This document shows positions 1 through 6,848 of a DNA stretch of 23,722 nt, one piece after another. The notes beneath the pieces are model-generated. The model worked only from the letters and a program-made list of their open reading frames with translations, was not told the DNA's origin and searched no databases. The translations under genes and the position numbers were made by a program. The stretch's first letter is position 1, and each line of letters begins with the position of its first letter. Source of the stretch: an uncultured Lachnospiraceae bacterium (GTDB lineage Bacteria; Bacillota; Clostridia; Lachnospirales; Lachnospiraceae); the NCBI GenBank assembly GCA_905203555.1, contig CAJKWK010000047.1, positions 1-23,722 on the forward strand. The letters run 5' to 3'.

Positions 1-84
1 TAATACTCAACCGTTTTTGTATAGTGGTAGGTGTCACATCAATTGTAACCCTACATTGTTTGGAGAGATAAATAAAAAAAGCTA

Positions 85-114
85 TTGACTTTGTAGTGGA
101 TTTGGTGCTACAAT
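85..114 (+). promoter_or_regulatory. sigma-A promoter of the rpmJ-rpsM cluster
   Basis: TTGACT at 85-90 and TACAAT at 109-114 are separated by 18 bases, close to the sigma-A consensus. Transcription would begin near 121, about 80 bases before rpmJ. The distal ribosomal cluster can therefore be transcribed from here as well as by read-through from genes upstream of the window. Positions 1-84 hold no gene that I can recognise. Confidence 0.6.
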
Positions 115-199
115 ATGAAATGGTCGTTTTTGGGGTGAGGTGTGCCCTAAAATGCCAGGTAACCTAAGAATCCAGCAAAGGATGGAAGGAGGATTTGAC

Positions 200-313
200 A
201 TGAAGGTTAGATCATCAGTAAAACCAATCTGTGAAAAATGCAAGATTATCCGTAGAAAAGGAAGTATTCGTGTAATCTGCGAGAATCCGAAACACAAACA
301 GAGACAAGGTTAA
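200..313 (+). CDS. rpmJ: Large ribosomal subunit protein bL36
   Basis: This is a 37-residue protein, the normal length of bL36. It begins MKVRSSVKPICEKCK and ends NPKHKQRQG, the family signature. Three cysteines and a histidine (CEKC ... C ... H) form the zinc-ribbon ligands, so this is the zinc-binding (C+) form. A strong ribosome-binding site, AAGGAGG, lies at 186-192. bL36 sits in the 50S subunit near the peptidyl-transferase and GTPase centres. Its position directly before rpsM matches the usual infA-rpmJ-rpsM order, although infA is not visible in the first 200 bases. Identification is secure. Confidence 0.95.
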   Translation: MKVRSSVKPICEKCKIIRRKGSIRVICENPKHKQRQG

Positions 314-815
314 TGTATTGTGTTATTAATTTAGGCGGCTGACGGTCGGACACACCAGGTAGTGTGTAGACTGTTTAATATACAGTAAGGATACATCGTA
401 TATCTATCACAGGTACCGGTAGAGTCGGTGTTCTATTGCGTTAATAGAAATAATATTACGCAAATGTATATTGCTTAAAATACCCGGTTTGTACGGATGT
501 TCACAGACGAATCGGGAAAGGGTGTGAATATTCACATCTGGGCTGGGATATCGGGAGCATATCCCGGTAGGATATTAGAAAGAAGTAGTATCCGCAGCCT
601 CAATTTGGGACAATAGTAGACCATGCGCAGAATTGGATGGAAATCGATGCAAGTTTACTTGCATATCGATTGACAGACAAGAATGCATTTGGCGTACGCC
701 AAACAGCAAGATGGAGTACGAAGTACGGAATCGAGCTGAAACATGGCAGAATAAGCCATTGCAAGGCATGGCAAAAAGCAAACAGAGACAAAGAAAGAAA
801 ATGGAGGAAAGACAC
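314..815 (+). ncRNA. Structured 0.5 kb spacer/leader upstream of rpsM
   Basis: No convincing gene occupies these 502 bases, but inverted repeats are dense. Hairpins I can read are 415-429 (ACCG/CGGT), 431-449 (TTCTATT/AATAGAA), 483-516 (10 bp with two G-U pairs), 523-536 (TGTGA/TCACA), 643-670 (ATCGATGCAAG against CTTGC-AT-ATCGAT), 688-703 (TTTGGC/GCCAAA) and 743-759 (ATGGC/GCCAT). Positions 540-600 form a three-way junction: closing helix 540-545/595-600 encloses hairpins 546-564 and 570-593. The rpsM ribosome-binding site follows at 803-807. I infer a cis-acting leader RNA, perhaps for ribosomal-protein autoregulation. In E. coli, S4 represses the alpha operon through the rpsM leader. A separate small RNA is possible. 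The structure is visible; the function is unproven. Confidence 0.5.
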
Positions 816-1184
816 ATGGCTCGTATTGCAGGTGTAGACTTACCAAGAGACAAACGTGTAGAAATTGGTTTGACTTATATTTATGGAATTGGAAGAACAA
901 GCTCAAACCGTATTTTAGCAGAGGCTGGAGTAGATCCAAGCACTCGTGTCAGAGATCTGACACAGGATGATGTTAAGAAAATCAGTGAAATCATTGACGC
1001 TTCTCAGATGGTAGAAGGTGATTTGAGAAGAGAGATTCAGCTGAACATCAAGAGATTGAAAGAAATCGGTTGCTATCGCGGAATCCGTCATAGAAAAGGA
1101 CTTCCGGTACGTGGTCAGAAGACAAAAACAAATGCAAGAACATGTAAGGGACCAAAGAGAACTGTAGCAAACAAGAAGAAATAA
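816..1184 (+). CDS. rpsM: Small ribosomal subunit protein uS13
   Basis: This is a 122-residue protein starting MARIAGVDLPRDKR, the classic uS13 N terminus. It contains the GIGR helix-two-turn-helix region (YIYGIGRTSSNRIL) and the C-terminal basic tail GLPVRGQKTKTNARTCKG that reaches toward the P-site tRNA in the 30S head. The ATG at 816 was chosen because GGAGG at 803-807 is well placed. The frame stays open upstream to about 633, but that extension has no ribosome-binding site and does not resemble the family. The gene belongs to the alpha operon with rpsK, rpsD, rpoA and rplQ. Confidence 0.97.
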   Translation: MARIAGVDLPRDKRVEIGLTYIYGIGRTSSNRILAEAGVDPSTRVRDLTQDDVKKISEIIDASQMVEGDLRREIQLNIKRLKEIGCYRGIRHRKGLPVRGQKTKTNARTCKGPKRTVANKKK

Positions 1185-1185
1185 A

Positions 1186-1230
1186 ACACTTGGCAAAAGC
1201 AAGCTGATCAATGCAGCTTGAGGTAAGTGT
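1186..1230 (+). other. Two-tier stem-loop between rpsM and rpsK
   Basis: ACACTT (1186-1191) pairs with AAGTGT (1225-1230). Inside it, CAAGCTG (1200-1206) pairs with CAGCTTG (1214-1220). No U-tract follows, so this does not look like a terminator. It may be a processing or translational-control element in the 90-base gap before rpsK, whose own ribosome-binding site is weak. Confidence 0.5.
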
Positions 1231-1274
1231 GAACTTTAGAAATCAAAGAGAAAGAAGAAAGTAGGTTAGTTTAA

Positions 1275-1670
1275 ATGGCTAAGAAAGTTACAAAAAAAGT
1301 GACAAAAAAACGTGTCAAGAAAAACGTTGAACGAGGACAGGCTCACATTCAGTCATCTTTTAATAATACAATCGTAACATTGACAGATGCTCAGGGAAAT
1401 GCTCTTTCATGGGCAAGTGCAGGCGGTCTGGGATTTAGAGGTTCAAGAAAATCTACTCCATATGCAGCTCAGATGGCAGCTGAGACAGCAGCAAAAGCAG
1501 CATTGGTACATGGTCTGAAGACTGTAGACGTATTCGTAAAAGGACCTGGTTCAGGAAGAGAAGCAGCAATTCGTGCATTACAGGCATGTGGTATTGACGT
1601 AGTAAGTATCAAAGATGTTACTCCGGTACCGCACAACGGATGCCGTCCACCGAAACGCAGAAGAGTCTAA
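1275..1670 (+). CDS. rpsK: Small ribosomal subunit protein uS11
   Basis: This is a 131-residue protein, normal for uS11. After a basic N-terminal tail (MAKKVTKKVTKKRVKKN) comes the core with HIQSSFNNTIVTLTD and GFRGSRKSTPYAAQ. It ends with the highly conserved PHNGCRPPKRRRV. The Asn-Gly pair in that tail is the position that forms isoaspartate in E. coli S11. uS11 forms the 30S platform around the mRNA exit. No strong Shine-Dalgarno precedes the ATG (only TAGGT near 1262-1266). Together with the rpsM-rpsK stem-loop, this may indicate coupled or controlled initiation. Confidence 0.97.
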   Translation: MAKKVTKKVTKKRVKKNVERGQAHIQSSFNNTIVTLTDAQGNALSWASAGGLGFRGSRKSTPYAAQMAAETAAKAALVHGLKTVDVFVKGPGSGREAAIRALQACGIDVVSIKDVTPVPHNGCRPPKRRRV

Positions 1671-1704
1671 TTCAGTAACCATATTCATATAGGAGGAAAT
1701 TAAA

Positions 1705-2298
1705 ATGGCAGTAAATAGAGTTCCAGTTCTTAAAAGATGCCGTTCATTAGGTATGGACCCAATCTATTTAGGAATTAATAAAAAGTCCAATAGACAGCTG
1801 AAAAGAGCAAATAGAAAAATGAGCGAGTATGGTCTTCAGTTACGTGAAAAACAGAAAGCTAAATTTATCTATGGCGTATTAGAGAAACCTTTTAGAAACT
1901 ACTATGCAAAGGCAAAACAGATGGATGGAATGACAGGTGAAAACCTGATGATCCTTCTGGAGTCCAGACTGGACAATGTAATGTTCCGTATGGGATTTGC
2001 AAGAACAAGAAAAGAAGCAAGACAGATCGTTGATCACAAGCACGTACTTGTAAACGGCAAACAGGTAAACATTCCATCTTACCTTGTAAAAGCCGGAGAT
2101 GTGATTGAAATCAAAGAGAAACACAAAGGATGCCAGAGATACAAAGATATTCTGGAAGTAACAGGCGGAAACATGATTCCTGACTGGCTGGAAGTAGATT
2201 CAGAAAACCTGAAAGGTGAAGTAAAAGAACTTCCAAAGAGAGAAGCAATCGATGTTCCGGTTGACGAGATGCTGATTGTCGAGTTGTATTCTAAATAA
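1705..2298 (+). CDS. rpsD: Small ribosomal subunit protein uS4 (zinc-free form)
   Basis: This 197-residue protein has the S4 RNA-binding domain in its second half: ESRLDNVMFRMGFARTRKEA, then HVLVNGKQVNIPSYLVKAGD. The N terminus has only one cysteine, so it is the C-minus form without a zinc finger. uS4 is a primary 16S rRNA binder at the 5' domain, and in several bacteria it is the autogenous repressor of its own operon. A strong ribosome-binding site, AGGAGG at 1691-1696, precedes the ATG. Its place inside the alpha operon makes it the first candidate ligand for the structured RNA upstream of rpsM. Confidence 0.96.
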   Translation: MAVNRVPVLKRCRSLGMDPIYLGINKKSNRQLKRANRKMSEYGLQLREKQKAKFIYGVLEKPFRNYYAKAKQMDGMTGENLMILLESRLDNVMFRMGFARTRKEARQIVDHKHVLVNGKQVNIPSYLVKAGDVIEIKEKHKGCQRYKDILEVTGGNMIPDWLEVDSENLKGEVKELPKREAIDVPVDEMLIVELYSK

Positions 2299-2368
2299 TC
2301 TCTGAATATAGCAAAAGGCAGCATCGTATCCCCTCAACATATTTTAACCCATAAGGAGGGTCTGTGTA

Positions 2369-3328
2369 GTGTTTGATTTTAATAAACCGAATATTGAAAT
2401 TACTGAGATTTCAGAAGATAAAAAATATGGACGTTTTGTAGTAGAACCTCTTGAAAGAGGATACGGAACTACACTTGGCAATTCCCTGAGAAGAATCATG
2501 CTTTCTTCTCTTCCGGGAGCTGCGATCAGTTCTGTAAAGGTTGATGGAGTTCTGCACGAATTCAGTTCCATTCCGGGTGTAAAAGAAGATGTGACAGAGA
2601 TTATCATGAATTTAAAATCATTGGCAATCAAGAACACATCTGAATCAGACGAAGTAAAAACTGCATATATCGAATTTGAGGGTGAGGGCGTTGTAACAGG
2701 CGCTGACATCCAGACAGACTCTGATATTGAGATTATGAATCCTGAGCAGGTAATTGCTACCTTAAGCGGTGGTAAAGACAGCAAATTGTACATGGAACTT
2801 TCCATTACAAAGGGCAGAGGATACGTAAGTGCAGATAAGAATAAGAGTGATGATTTGCCGATCGGTGTAATTCCGATTGATTCCATCTATACTCCGGTAG
2901 AGCGTGTAAATCTTACTGTAGAAAATACACGTGTCGGTCAGATTACAGATTATGATAAGCTGACTTTGGATGTATGGACAAAAGGCACAATGCTTCCGGA
3001 TGAGGCAGTAAGTCTTGCGGCAAAAGTACTCAGCGAGCATCTGAAATTATTCATTGACCTTTCTGAAGTGGCACAGGCTGCTGAGGTCATGATTGAAAAA
3101 GAAGATGACGAGAAAGAAAAAGTTCTGGAAATGAGCATTGATGAACTTGAATTGTCTGTTCGTTCCTATAACTGTCTGAAGAGAGCCGGAATCAACACTG
3201 TTGAGGAACTGACAAATAAGACACCGGAAGATATGATGAAAGTACGGAATCTGGGACGTAAGTCTCTGGAAGAAGTTCTGGCAAAATTAAAAGAGTTAAA
3301 TCTTGAACTTAATTCCGGTGAAGAATAA
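2369..3328 (+). CDS. rpoA: RNA polymerase subunit alpha
   Basis: This is a 319-residue protein of usual length. The N-terminal dimerisation/assembly domain (about 1-230) contains FVVEPLERGYGTTLGNSLRR. The C-terminal domain (about 250-312) has the SYNCLKRAGINTVEELT and VRNLGRKSLEE helices that contact UP elements and activators. An acidic linker joins them. Translation most likely starts at the GTG at 2369, because AAGGAGG at 2353-2359 lies nine bases upstream and the sequence MFDFNKPNIEI matches the family start. The gene is cotranscribed between rpsD and rplQ as in other Firmicutes. Confidence 0.97.
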   Translation: MFDFNKPNIEITEISEDKKYGRFVVEPLERGYGTTLGNSLRRIMLSSLPGAAISSVKVDGVLHEFSSIPGVKEDVTEIIMNLKSLAIKNTSESDEVKTAYIEFEGEGVVTGADIQTDSDIEIMNPEQVIATLSGGKDSKLYMELSITKGRGYVSADKNKSDDLPIGVIPIDSIYTPVERVNLTVENTRVGQITDYDKLTLDVWTKGTMLPDEAVSLAAKVLSEHLKLFIDLSEVAQAAEVMIEKEDDEKEKVLEMSIDELELSVRSYNCLKRAGINTVEELTNKTPEDMMKVRNLGRKSLEEVLAKLKELNLELNSGEE

Positions 3329-3365
3329 GAAAAAGTATATGCTTAATACTTAAATTTTCTGTCAG

Positions 3366-3411
3366 TAAGCCCGAAGTGCGTGGCAGGAGCATTTGATTAA
3401 TAAGCCCGAAG
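3366..3411 (+). repeat. Direct repeat TAAGCCCGAAG in the rpoA-rplQ gap
   Basis: The 11-base unit TAAGCCCGAAG occurs at 3366-3376 and again at 3401-3411, a 35-base register, in the 112-base spacer before rplQ. Its role is unknown. It could be a repeated protein- or RNA-binding element in the mRNA, or the trace of a small duplication. Confidence 0.6.
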
Positions 3412-3440
3412 ATTGCATAACCAAATGGAGGAATAATAAA

Positions 3441-3977
3441 ATGGCAAAGTATAGAAAACTGGGAAGAACATCCAACCAGAGAAAAGCCCTGATCAGAAGT
3501 CAGGTAACAGCTCTTCTGAATAACGGAAGAATGATCACAACAGAAGCAAAGGCTAAAGAAATCCGTAAGGTAGCTGAAAGCCTGATCGCTATGGCAGTAA
3601 AAGAGAAAGATAATTTTGAAGAAGTTACTGTAATGGCTAAAGTTGCTCGTAAAGATGCAAATGGTAAGAGAGTAAAAGAAGTTGTAGATGGTAAAAAAGT
3701 TACTGTTTATGATGAAGTAGAAAAAAAGATCAAAAAAGATATGCCAAGCAGACTTCACGCAAGAAGAGAGATGCTGAAGGTTCTGTATCCGGTAAAAGAA
3801 GTTCCTACAGCAGCTGCTGGTAAGAAGAAAAACACAAAAGAAGTTGATCTTGTAGAAAAACTGTTTACAGAGATTGCTCCGAAATACGAGAACCGTAACG
3901 GTGGTTACACAAGAATCGTTAAGATTGGTCAGCGTAAAGGTGACGCAGCAATGGAAGTACTCATTGAGTTAGTATAA
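3441..3977 (+). CDS. rplQ: Large ribosomal subunit protein bL17, extended form
   Basis: The start MAKYRKLGRTSNQRKALIRS and the end RNGGYTRIVKIGQRKGDAAMEVLIELV are diagnostic of bL17, which lies near the polypeptide exit tunnel. At 178 residues it is about 60 longer than typical bL17. The extra material is mainly a basic insertion of about 45 residues (roughly 57-101, before LHARREMLKVLY) and a shorter Lys-rich loop around 119-133. The ATG at 3441 was chosen because GGAGG precedes it and the family N terminus begins there; the frame is open further upstream. The gene ends the operon, just before a strong terminator. Confidence 0.96.
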   Translation: MAKYRKLGRTSNQRKALIRSQVTALLNNGRMITTEAKAKEIRKVAESLIAMAVKEKDNFEEVTVMAKVARKDANGKRVKEVVDGKKVTVYDEVEKKIKKDMPSRLHARREMLKVLYPVKEVPTAAAGKKKNTKEVDLVEKLFTEIAPKYENRNGGYTRIVKIGQRKGDAAMEVLIELV

Positions 3978-3989
3978 TTGATGTGTGTG

Positions 3990-4019
3990 GAGACGAGGTG
4001 GAAACCTCGTCTCTTTTTT
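3990..4019 (+). terminator. Rho-independent terminator after rplQ
   Basis: A perfect 10-bp stem GAGACGAGGT/ACCTCGTCTC with loop GGAA (4000-4003) is followed directly by TTTTTT. It closes the ribosomal-protein operon. Confidence 0.93.
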
Positions 4020-4062
4020 ATTCCTTGATTCTCTTGTTTTGATATGAAAATATGGAATTTGG

Positions 4063-4091
4063 TTGAAAAGACATAGTGAAAATGATATTCT
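4063..4091 (+). promoter_or_regulatory. sigma-A promoter for the 4128 gene
   Basis: TTGAAA (4063-4068), a 17-base spacer and TATTCT (4086-4091) lie 36 bases before the chosen GTG start. They follow the rplQ terminator, so a new transcription unit begins here. Confidence 0.6.
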
Positions 4092-4127
4092 AGTGAGTAG
4101 AATATGAAAACTCAGGGGGAAGTAACT

Positions 4128-4937
4128 GTGAAATCAACAGGAAGGAACTATTTTAGGATATTTTTAGCTATTCTTCTTGCCGGCGGCTTACTCTATGCGT
4201 TTTATAATGTGATAGATCACCGCATTCAGGGACGTTCTAATTTGAGGCAGATGGAAGAGATTACAAAGCCGATTTTAAAATCCATTCATGATTCTGAGCG
4301 AATGGAATGTAATACTTCTGTTATATTAAAAATCGGAGACGAGAAAAAGGAAGACACTACGAAAAAGATGGGTATGATCCATGATTTTCGTCATAAGCGC
4401 ATGCAAGTGTCTTATGGAGAGTCGAGAGTGATTTTTGAATATGACGGAGATGAGCTGCATATTTATTCAAAAGGAGTCTCACCGATTTATAATAAACGAG
4501 AAACGAAGCTCCAAAGGGTAAGGAAAGATCAGTGGATTGCATATCCGACAGAAAAAATATTTGGATTAAAACAGCAAAAAGGTGAGAATGACAGACTCTC
4601 TTATGGTTATTTAAATAATAGAGAGTATCTTACGAAGATTCAGGATGAGGGAAAGGTACTCATTGGAGAGAAGGAGTATAAAAAATATAAGGCAGTTGTT
4701 CGAAATACATTAAAAGATCCCAAAGCGGAAGAAAATAAAAATGAAAATGGTGATATGGCAAGAATCGAAAAGGACTATACTTTTACATATTATTTAGATA
4801 TTATGAAACAAAATTCTGAAAAAATATATGATAAAGCTGGCCAGTATCAATATCCGGATGTGATATGTCAGCAAAATTATACATATAATCCGACATGTGG
4901 AAGAGTGGAAATGCCGGGAGACTTCGAAGAATTATGA
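4128..4937 (+). CDS. Membrane-anchored protein of unknown function
   Basis: This 269-residue protein is not recognised. The N terminus has a short basic stretch and then one hydrophobic segment (YFRIFLAILLAGGLLYAFY), an uncleaved signal anchor. The remaining ~235 residues are hydrophilic, probably outside the membrane, with mixed beta-type sequence, a Lys/Glu-rich loop (KDPKAEENKNENGD) and two Cys near the C terminus that could form a disulfide. I chose the GTG at 4128 because AGGGGGA at 4114-4120 is well placed. An in-frame ATG at 4104 has no ribosome-binding site. The downstream HAD and uppP genes are on the same strand, but a stem-loop over the stop codon may separate them. No function is assigned. 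Confidence 0.75.
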   Translation: MKSTGRNYFRIFLAILLAGGLLYAFYNVIDHRIQGRSNLRQMEEITKPILKSIHDSERMECNTSVILKIGDEKKEDTTKKMGMIHDFRHKRMQVSYGESRVIFEYDGDELHIYSKGVSPIYNKRETKLQRVRKDQWIAYPTEKIFGLKQQKGENDRLSYGYLNNREYLTKIQDEGKVLIGEKEYKKYKAVVRNTLKDPKAEENKNENGDMARIEKDYTFTYYLDIMKQNSEKIYDKAGQYQYPDVICQQNYTYNPTCGRVEMPGDFEEL

Positions 4938-4954
4938 GATTCTTCGAAGTTTTC
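4921..4954 (+). terminator. Terminator-like inverted repeat overlapping the stop codon
   Basis: ACTTCGAAGAA (4921-4931) and TTCTTCGAAGT (4940-4950) form a perfect 11-bp stem followed by TTTTC. The TGA stop of the upstream gene (4935-4937) lies in the loop, so the left arm is coding sequence. The U-tract is short, so termination may be partial. Confidence 0.65.
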
Positions 4955-4975
4955 TAATTGTAAGTGAGGATGAAG

Positions 4976-5803
4976 ATGAGTCAGATAAAGATGATAGGAC
5001 TGGATCTGGACGGTACACTACTTAATACAAGGAAAGAATTGACAGATTACAGTAAAGAGGTATTACGAAGAGCAATTGACAAAGGAATTATTGTTCTTGT
5101 TGCAACAGGGCGTCCTTATACAGGAATTCCGGAAGAACTGAGAAACTTTCCCGGAATGCGATATGCATTAACCTCGAATGGTGCGCGGGTACTGGATACG
5201 CAGGAAGGGAAAATATTGATCGAAGAACTTTTGCCGAGTGAAGATGCCGTCAGAGCGTTGAAGATTTTTAGAAAATACGATACGATGCAGGAAATCTATT
5301 TTGATGGTCAGGGTTATGCGGATGCAGAAAAAATGGAACAAATCCAAAGATATCATCATAATCCACATATGTGGGATTATGTACGAAAGAGTCGAATTGT
5401 AGTTCCTGATATTATTGAGCTGGCAGAACAACGACAACTGCCGATGGATAAAATTCAGGGATTGTTTGCCGATATGAGTGAGCGTGAAGCGGCGTGGAAA
5501 GAACTGGAGAAAGATGAGAAGCTGGAGTTGGTTGGTTCTTTGAAATATAATATTGAAGTCAACGCCGCAGGGGTAAATAAAGGAAAAGGGCTTGTAAAGC
5601 TGGGACAATTATTGGGAATCAAAAAGGAAGAGATTATGGCATGCGGAGATGGAGATAATGATGTGACCATGCTGCAGGAAGTCGGTCTTGGAGTTGCGAT
5701 GGCGAATGCAGAAGATCTGGTGCTACAAGCTGCTGATTGTGTGACAGAAAGTAACGATGAAGATGGAGTGGCAAAGGCGATTGAGCGATTTGCACTTTCC
5801 TGA
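4976..5803 (+). CDS. Cof-type HAD-IIB family phosphatase
   Basis: This 275-residue protein has the expected HAD-IIB length. Motif I is DLDGT, with nucleophile D10 and acid/base D12. Motif II is VATGRPY around 42-48. The substrate-capping domain (about 85-185) precedes NKGKGL near 201 and motif IV GDGDNDVTML (224-233), which binds Mg2+. Family members dephosphorylate sugar phosphates, pyridoxal phosphate, FMN or similar small molecules in the cytoplasm, and sequence alone does not fix the substrate. The start at 4976 fits GTGAGG at 4964-4969; in-frame GTG 4964 and ATG 4970 are less well placed. uppP follows 24 bases after its stop. Confidence 0.88.
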   Translation: MSQIKMIGLDLDGTLLNTRKELTDYSKEVLRRAIDKGIIVLVATGRPYTGIPEELRNFPGMRYALTSNGARVLDTQEGKILIEELLPSEDAVRALKIFRKYDTMQEIYFDGQGYADAEKMEQIQRYHHNPHMWDYVRKSRIVVPDIIELAEQRQLPMDKIQGLFADMSEREAAWKELEKDEKLELVGSLKYNIEVNAAGVNKGKGLVKLGQLLGIKKEEIMACGDGDNDVTMLQEVGLGVAMANAEDLVLQAADCVTESNDEDGVAKAIERFALS

Positions 5804-5827
5804 GTGGGAATGAGAGGAGAAGAAGAG

Positions 5828-6658
5828 ATGTTAGAAGCATTAAAAGTAATTATTTTGGGAATCGTGGAAGGAATCACAGAGTGGCTTCCAATCAGTAGTA
5901 CCGGACATTTGATCCTGGTAGAAGAATTCATTCATTTGGAATTGAGTAAAGAGTTTGTGGAGATGTTCAATATTGTGATTCAGTTTGGCGCAATACTGGC
6001 GGTCATTATGATCTATTTTCATAAATTAAATCCGTTTGCAAGGAGCAAAACAAAGAAACAACAGATGTTGACGGTACAGTTGTGGGTTAAGGTTGCGATT
6101 GCAACAATACCGGCGATGATCGTAGGTTTGCTCTTTGATGATTATGTAGACGAACATTTTATGAATGCATATGTAGTATCTGCAATGTTGATCATTTATG
6201 GTATTCTTTATATTATCGTTGAAAAGAGAAATGAAAATAAAACACCGGCGGTGACAAAATTGACACAGCTTACAATCCCTATGGTATTGGCGATTGGTGG
6301 TTTCCAAGTGCTTGCAATTATTCCGGGAACATCACGTTCCGGTGCTACAATTTTGGGAGGACTTTTGATTGGTGCATCAAGAGGAGTGGCTGCTGAGTTT
6401 ACATTCTTCCTTGCGATTCCGGTCATGTTTGGATGGAGTGCGTTGAAGATGTTGAAATTTGGATTTGCATTTACAGCGCAGGAATTTATTTTATTGTTAC
6501 TGGGATGCGCAGTTGCATTTGGTGTGTCAGTATTTGCAATCAAGTTTTTGATGCAGTATATTAAGAATCACGATTTTAAGGTTTTTGGTTATTATCGAAT
6601 CGTACTCGGTGTCATTGTATTCTTATATTTTGGAATTACGGCAGTCCTTTCAATGTAA
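5828..6658 (+). CDS. uppP: Undecaprenyl-diphosphatase (BacA/UppP)
   Basis: This 276-residue integral membrane enzyme hydrolyses undecaprenyl diphosphate to the monophosphate lipid carrier used for peptidoglycan and other wall polymers. It also confers bacitracin tolerance. The two catalytic signatures are clear: EGITEWLPISSTGHL (14-28) and PGTSRSG (166-172, with the essential Arg170). Hydrophobic stretches fit the family's multi-helix inverted-repeat topology. The ATG at 5828 was chosen because AGGAG at 5814-5818 is well spaced; an in-frame GTG at 5804 abuts the previous stop. It is probably cotranscribed with the HAD phosphatase gene. No terminator is obvious after it. Confidence 0.95.
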   Translation: MLEALKVIILGIVEGITEWLPISSTGHLILVEEFIHLELSKEFVEMFNIVIQFGAILAVIMIYFHKLNPFARSKTKKQQMLTVQLWVKVAIATIPAMIVGLLFDDYVDEHFMNAYVVSAMLIIYGILYIIVEKRNENKTPAVTKLTQLTIPMVLAIGGFQVLAIIPGTSRSGATILGGLLIGASRGVAAEFTFFLAIPVMFGWSALKMLKFGFAFTAQEFILLLLGCAVAFGVSVFAIKFLMQYIKNHDFKVFGYYRIVLGVIVFLYFGITAVLSM

Positions 6659-6671
6659 AAGTGAAAAATTA

Positions 6672-6802
6672 TGCATAAGAAATATTAAAATATGCATGCA
6701 CAGGCGGTAGAATTGCATAAAAATGAATATTTTTAAAAATAATTGCATAAAACACTTGAAATTCTGCATAAATGTGCTAATATATAAACATGTCGTGCAT
6801 AA
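6672..6802 (+). promoter_or_regulatory. Array of six helically phased TGCAT boxes (candidate ArgR-type operator)
   Basis: TGCATAA occurs at 6672, 6714, 6744, 6765 and 6796, and TGCATGCA at 6693. Start-to-start distances are 21, 21, 30, 21 and 31 bases, that is two or three turns of B-DNA, so all boxes face the same side. The box at 6744 precedes the -35, the one at 6765 lies between -35 and -10, and the one at 6796 covers the expected transcription start, as for a repressor. The box at 6714 reads TGCATAAAAATGAA, one change from a palindrome. A 21-base period matches tandem 18-bp ARG boxes with 3-bp gaps, so an arginine repressor (ArgR/AhrC) is my best guess. This is inferred from geometry only. 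Confidence 0.6.
6756..6783 (+). promoter_or_regulatory. sigma-A promoter of the amino-acid ABC operon
   Basis: TTGAAA (6756-6761), a 16-base spacer and TAATAT (6778-6783), preceded by an extended -10 TGC (6775-6777). The predicted start near 6790 falls next to the last TGCATAA box. Confidence 0.6.
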
Positions 6803-6848
6803 AGATACACGAGTGATATGATTGAGATAGATAATTGGAGGTAGAAAA

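Noticed and set aside
670..698. TTGACA at 670-675 as an internal rpsM promoter
   Set aside because: The sequence 16-18 bases downstream (CGTACG) does not resemble a -10, and the region is better explained by hairpins.
633..815. A 61-residue N-terminal extension of uS13 in the same open frame
   Set aside because: It has no ribosome-binding site and no resemblance to uS13, and it overlaps the hairpin-rich spacer. The ATG at 816 has GGAGG and the family N terminus.
314..815. Group I or group II intron in the rpmJ-rpsM spacer
   Set aside because: I found no recognisable catalytic core (no P/Q/R/S set, no domain V) and no maturase or homing-endonuclease frame, and the element does not interrupt a gene.
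5455..5931. A long open frame on the minus strand opposite the HAD gene and start of uppP
   Set aside because: It is Ser/Thr/Pro-rich shadow sequence opposite well-supported genes, without ribosome-binding site or family resemblance.
6672..6802. TGCATAA repeats as a CRISPR array or iteron origin
   Set aside because: The units are only 7-8 bases, the spacers vary in length, and the array lies exactly over a sigma-A promoter with no cas or rep gene. An operator array fits better.
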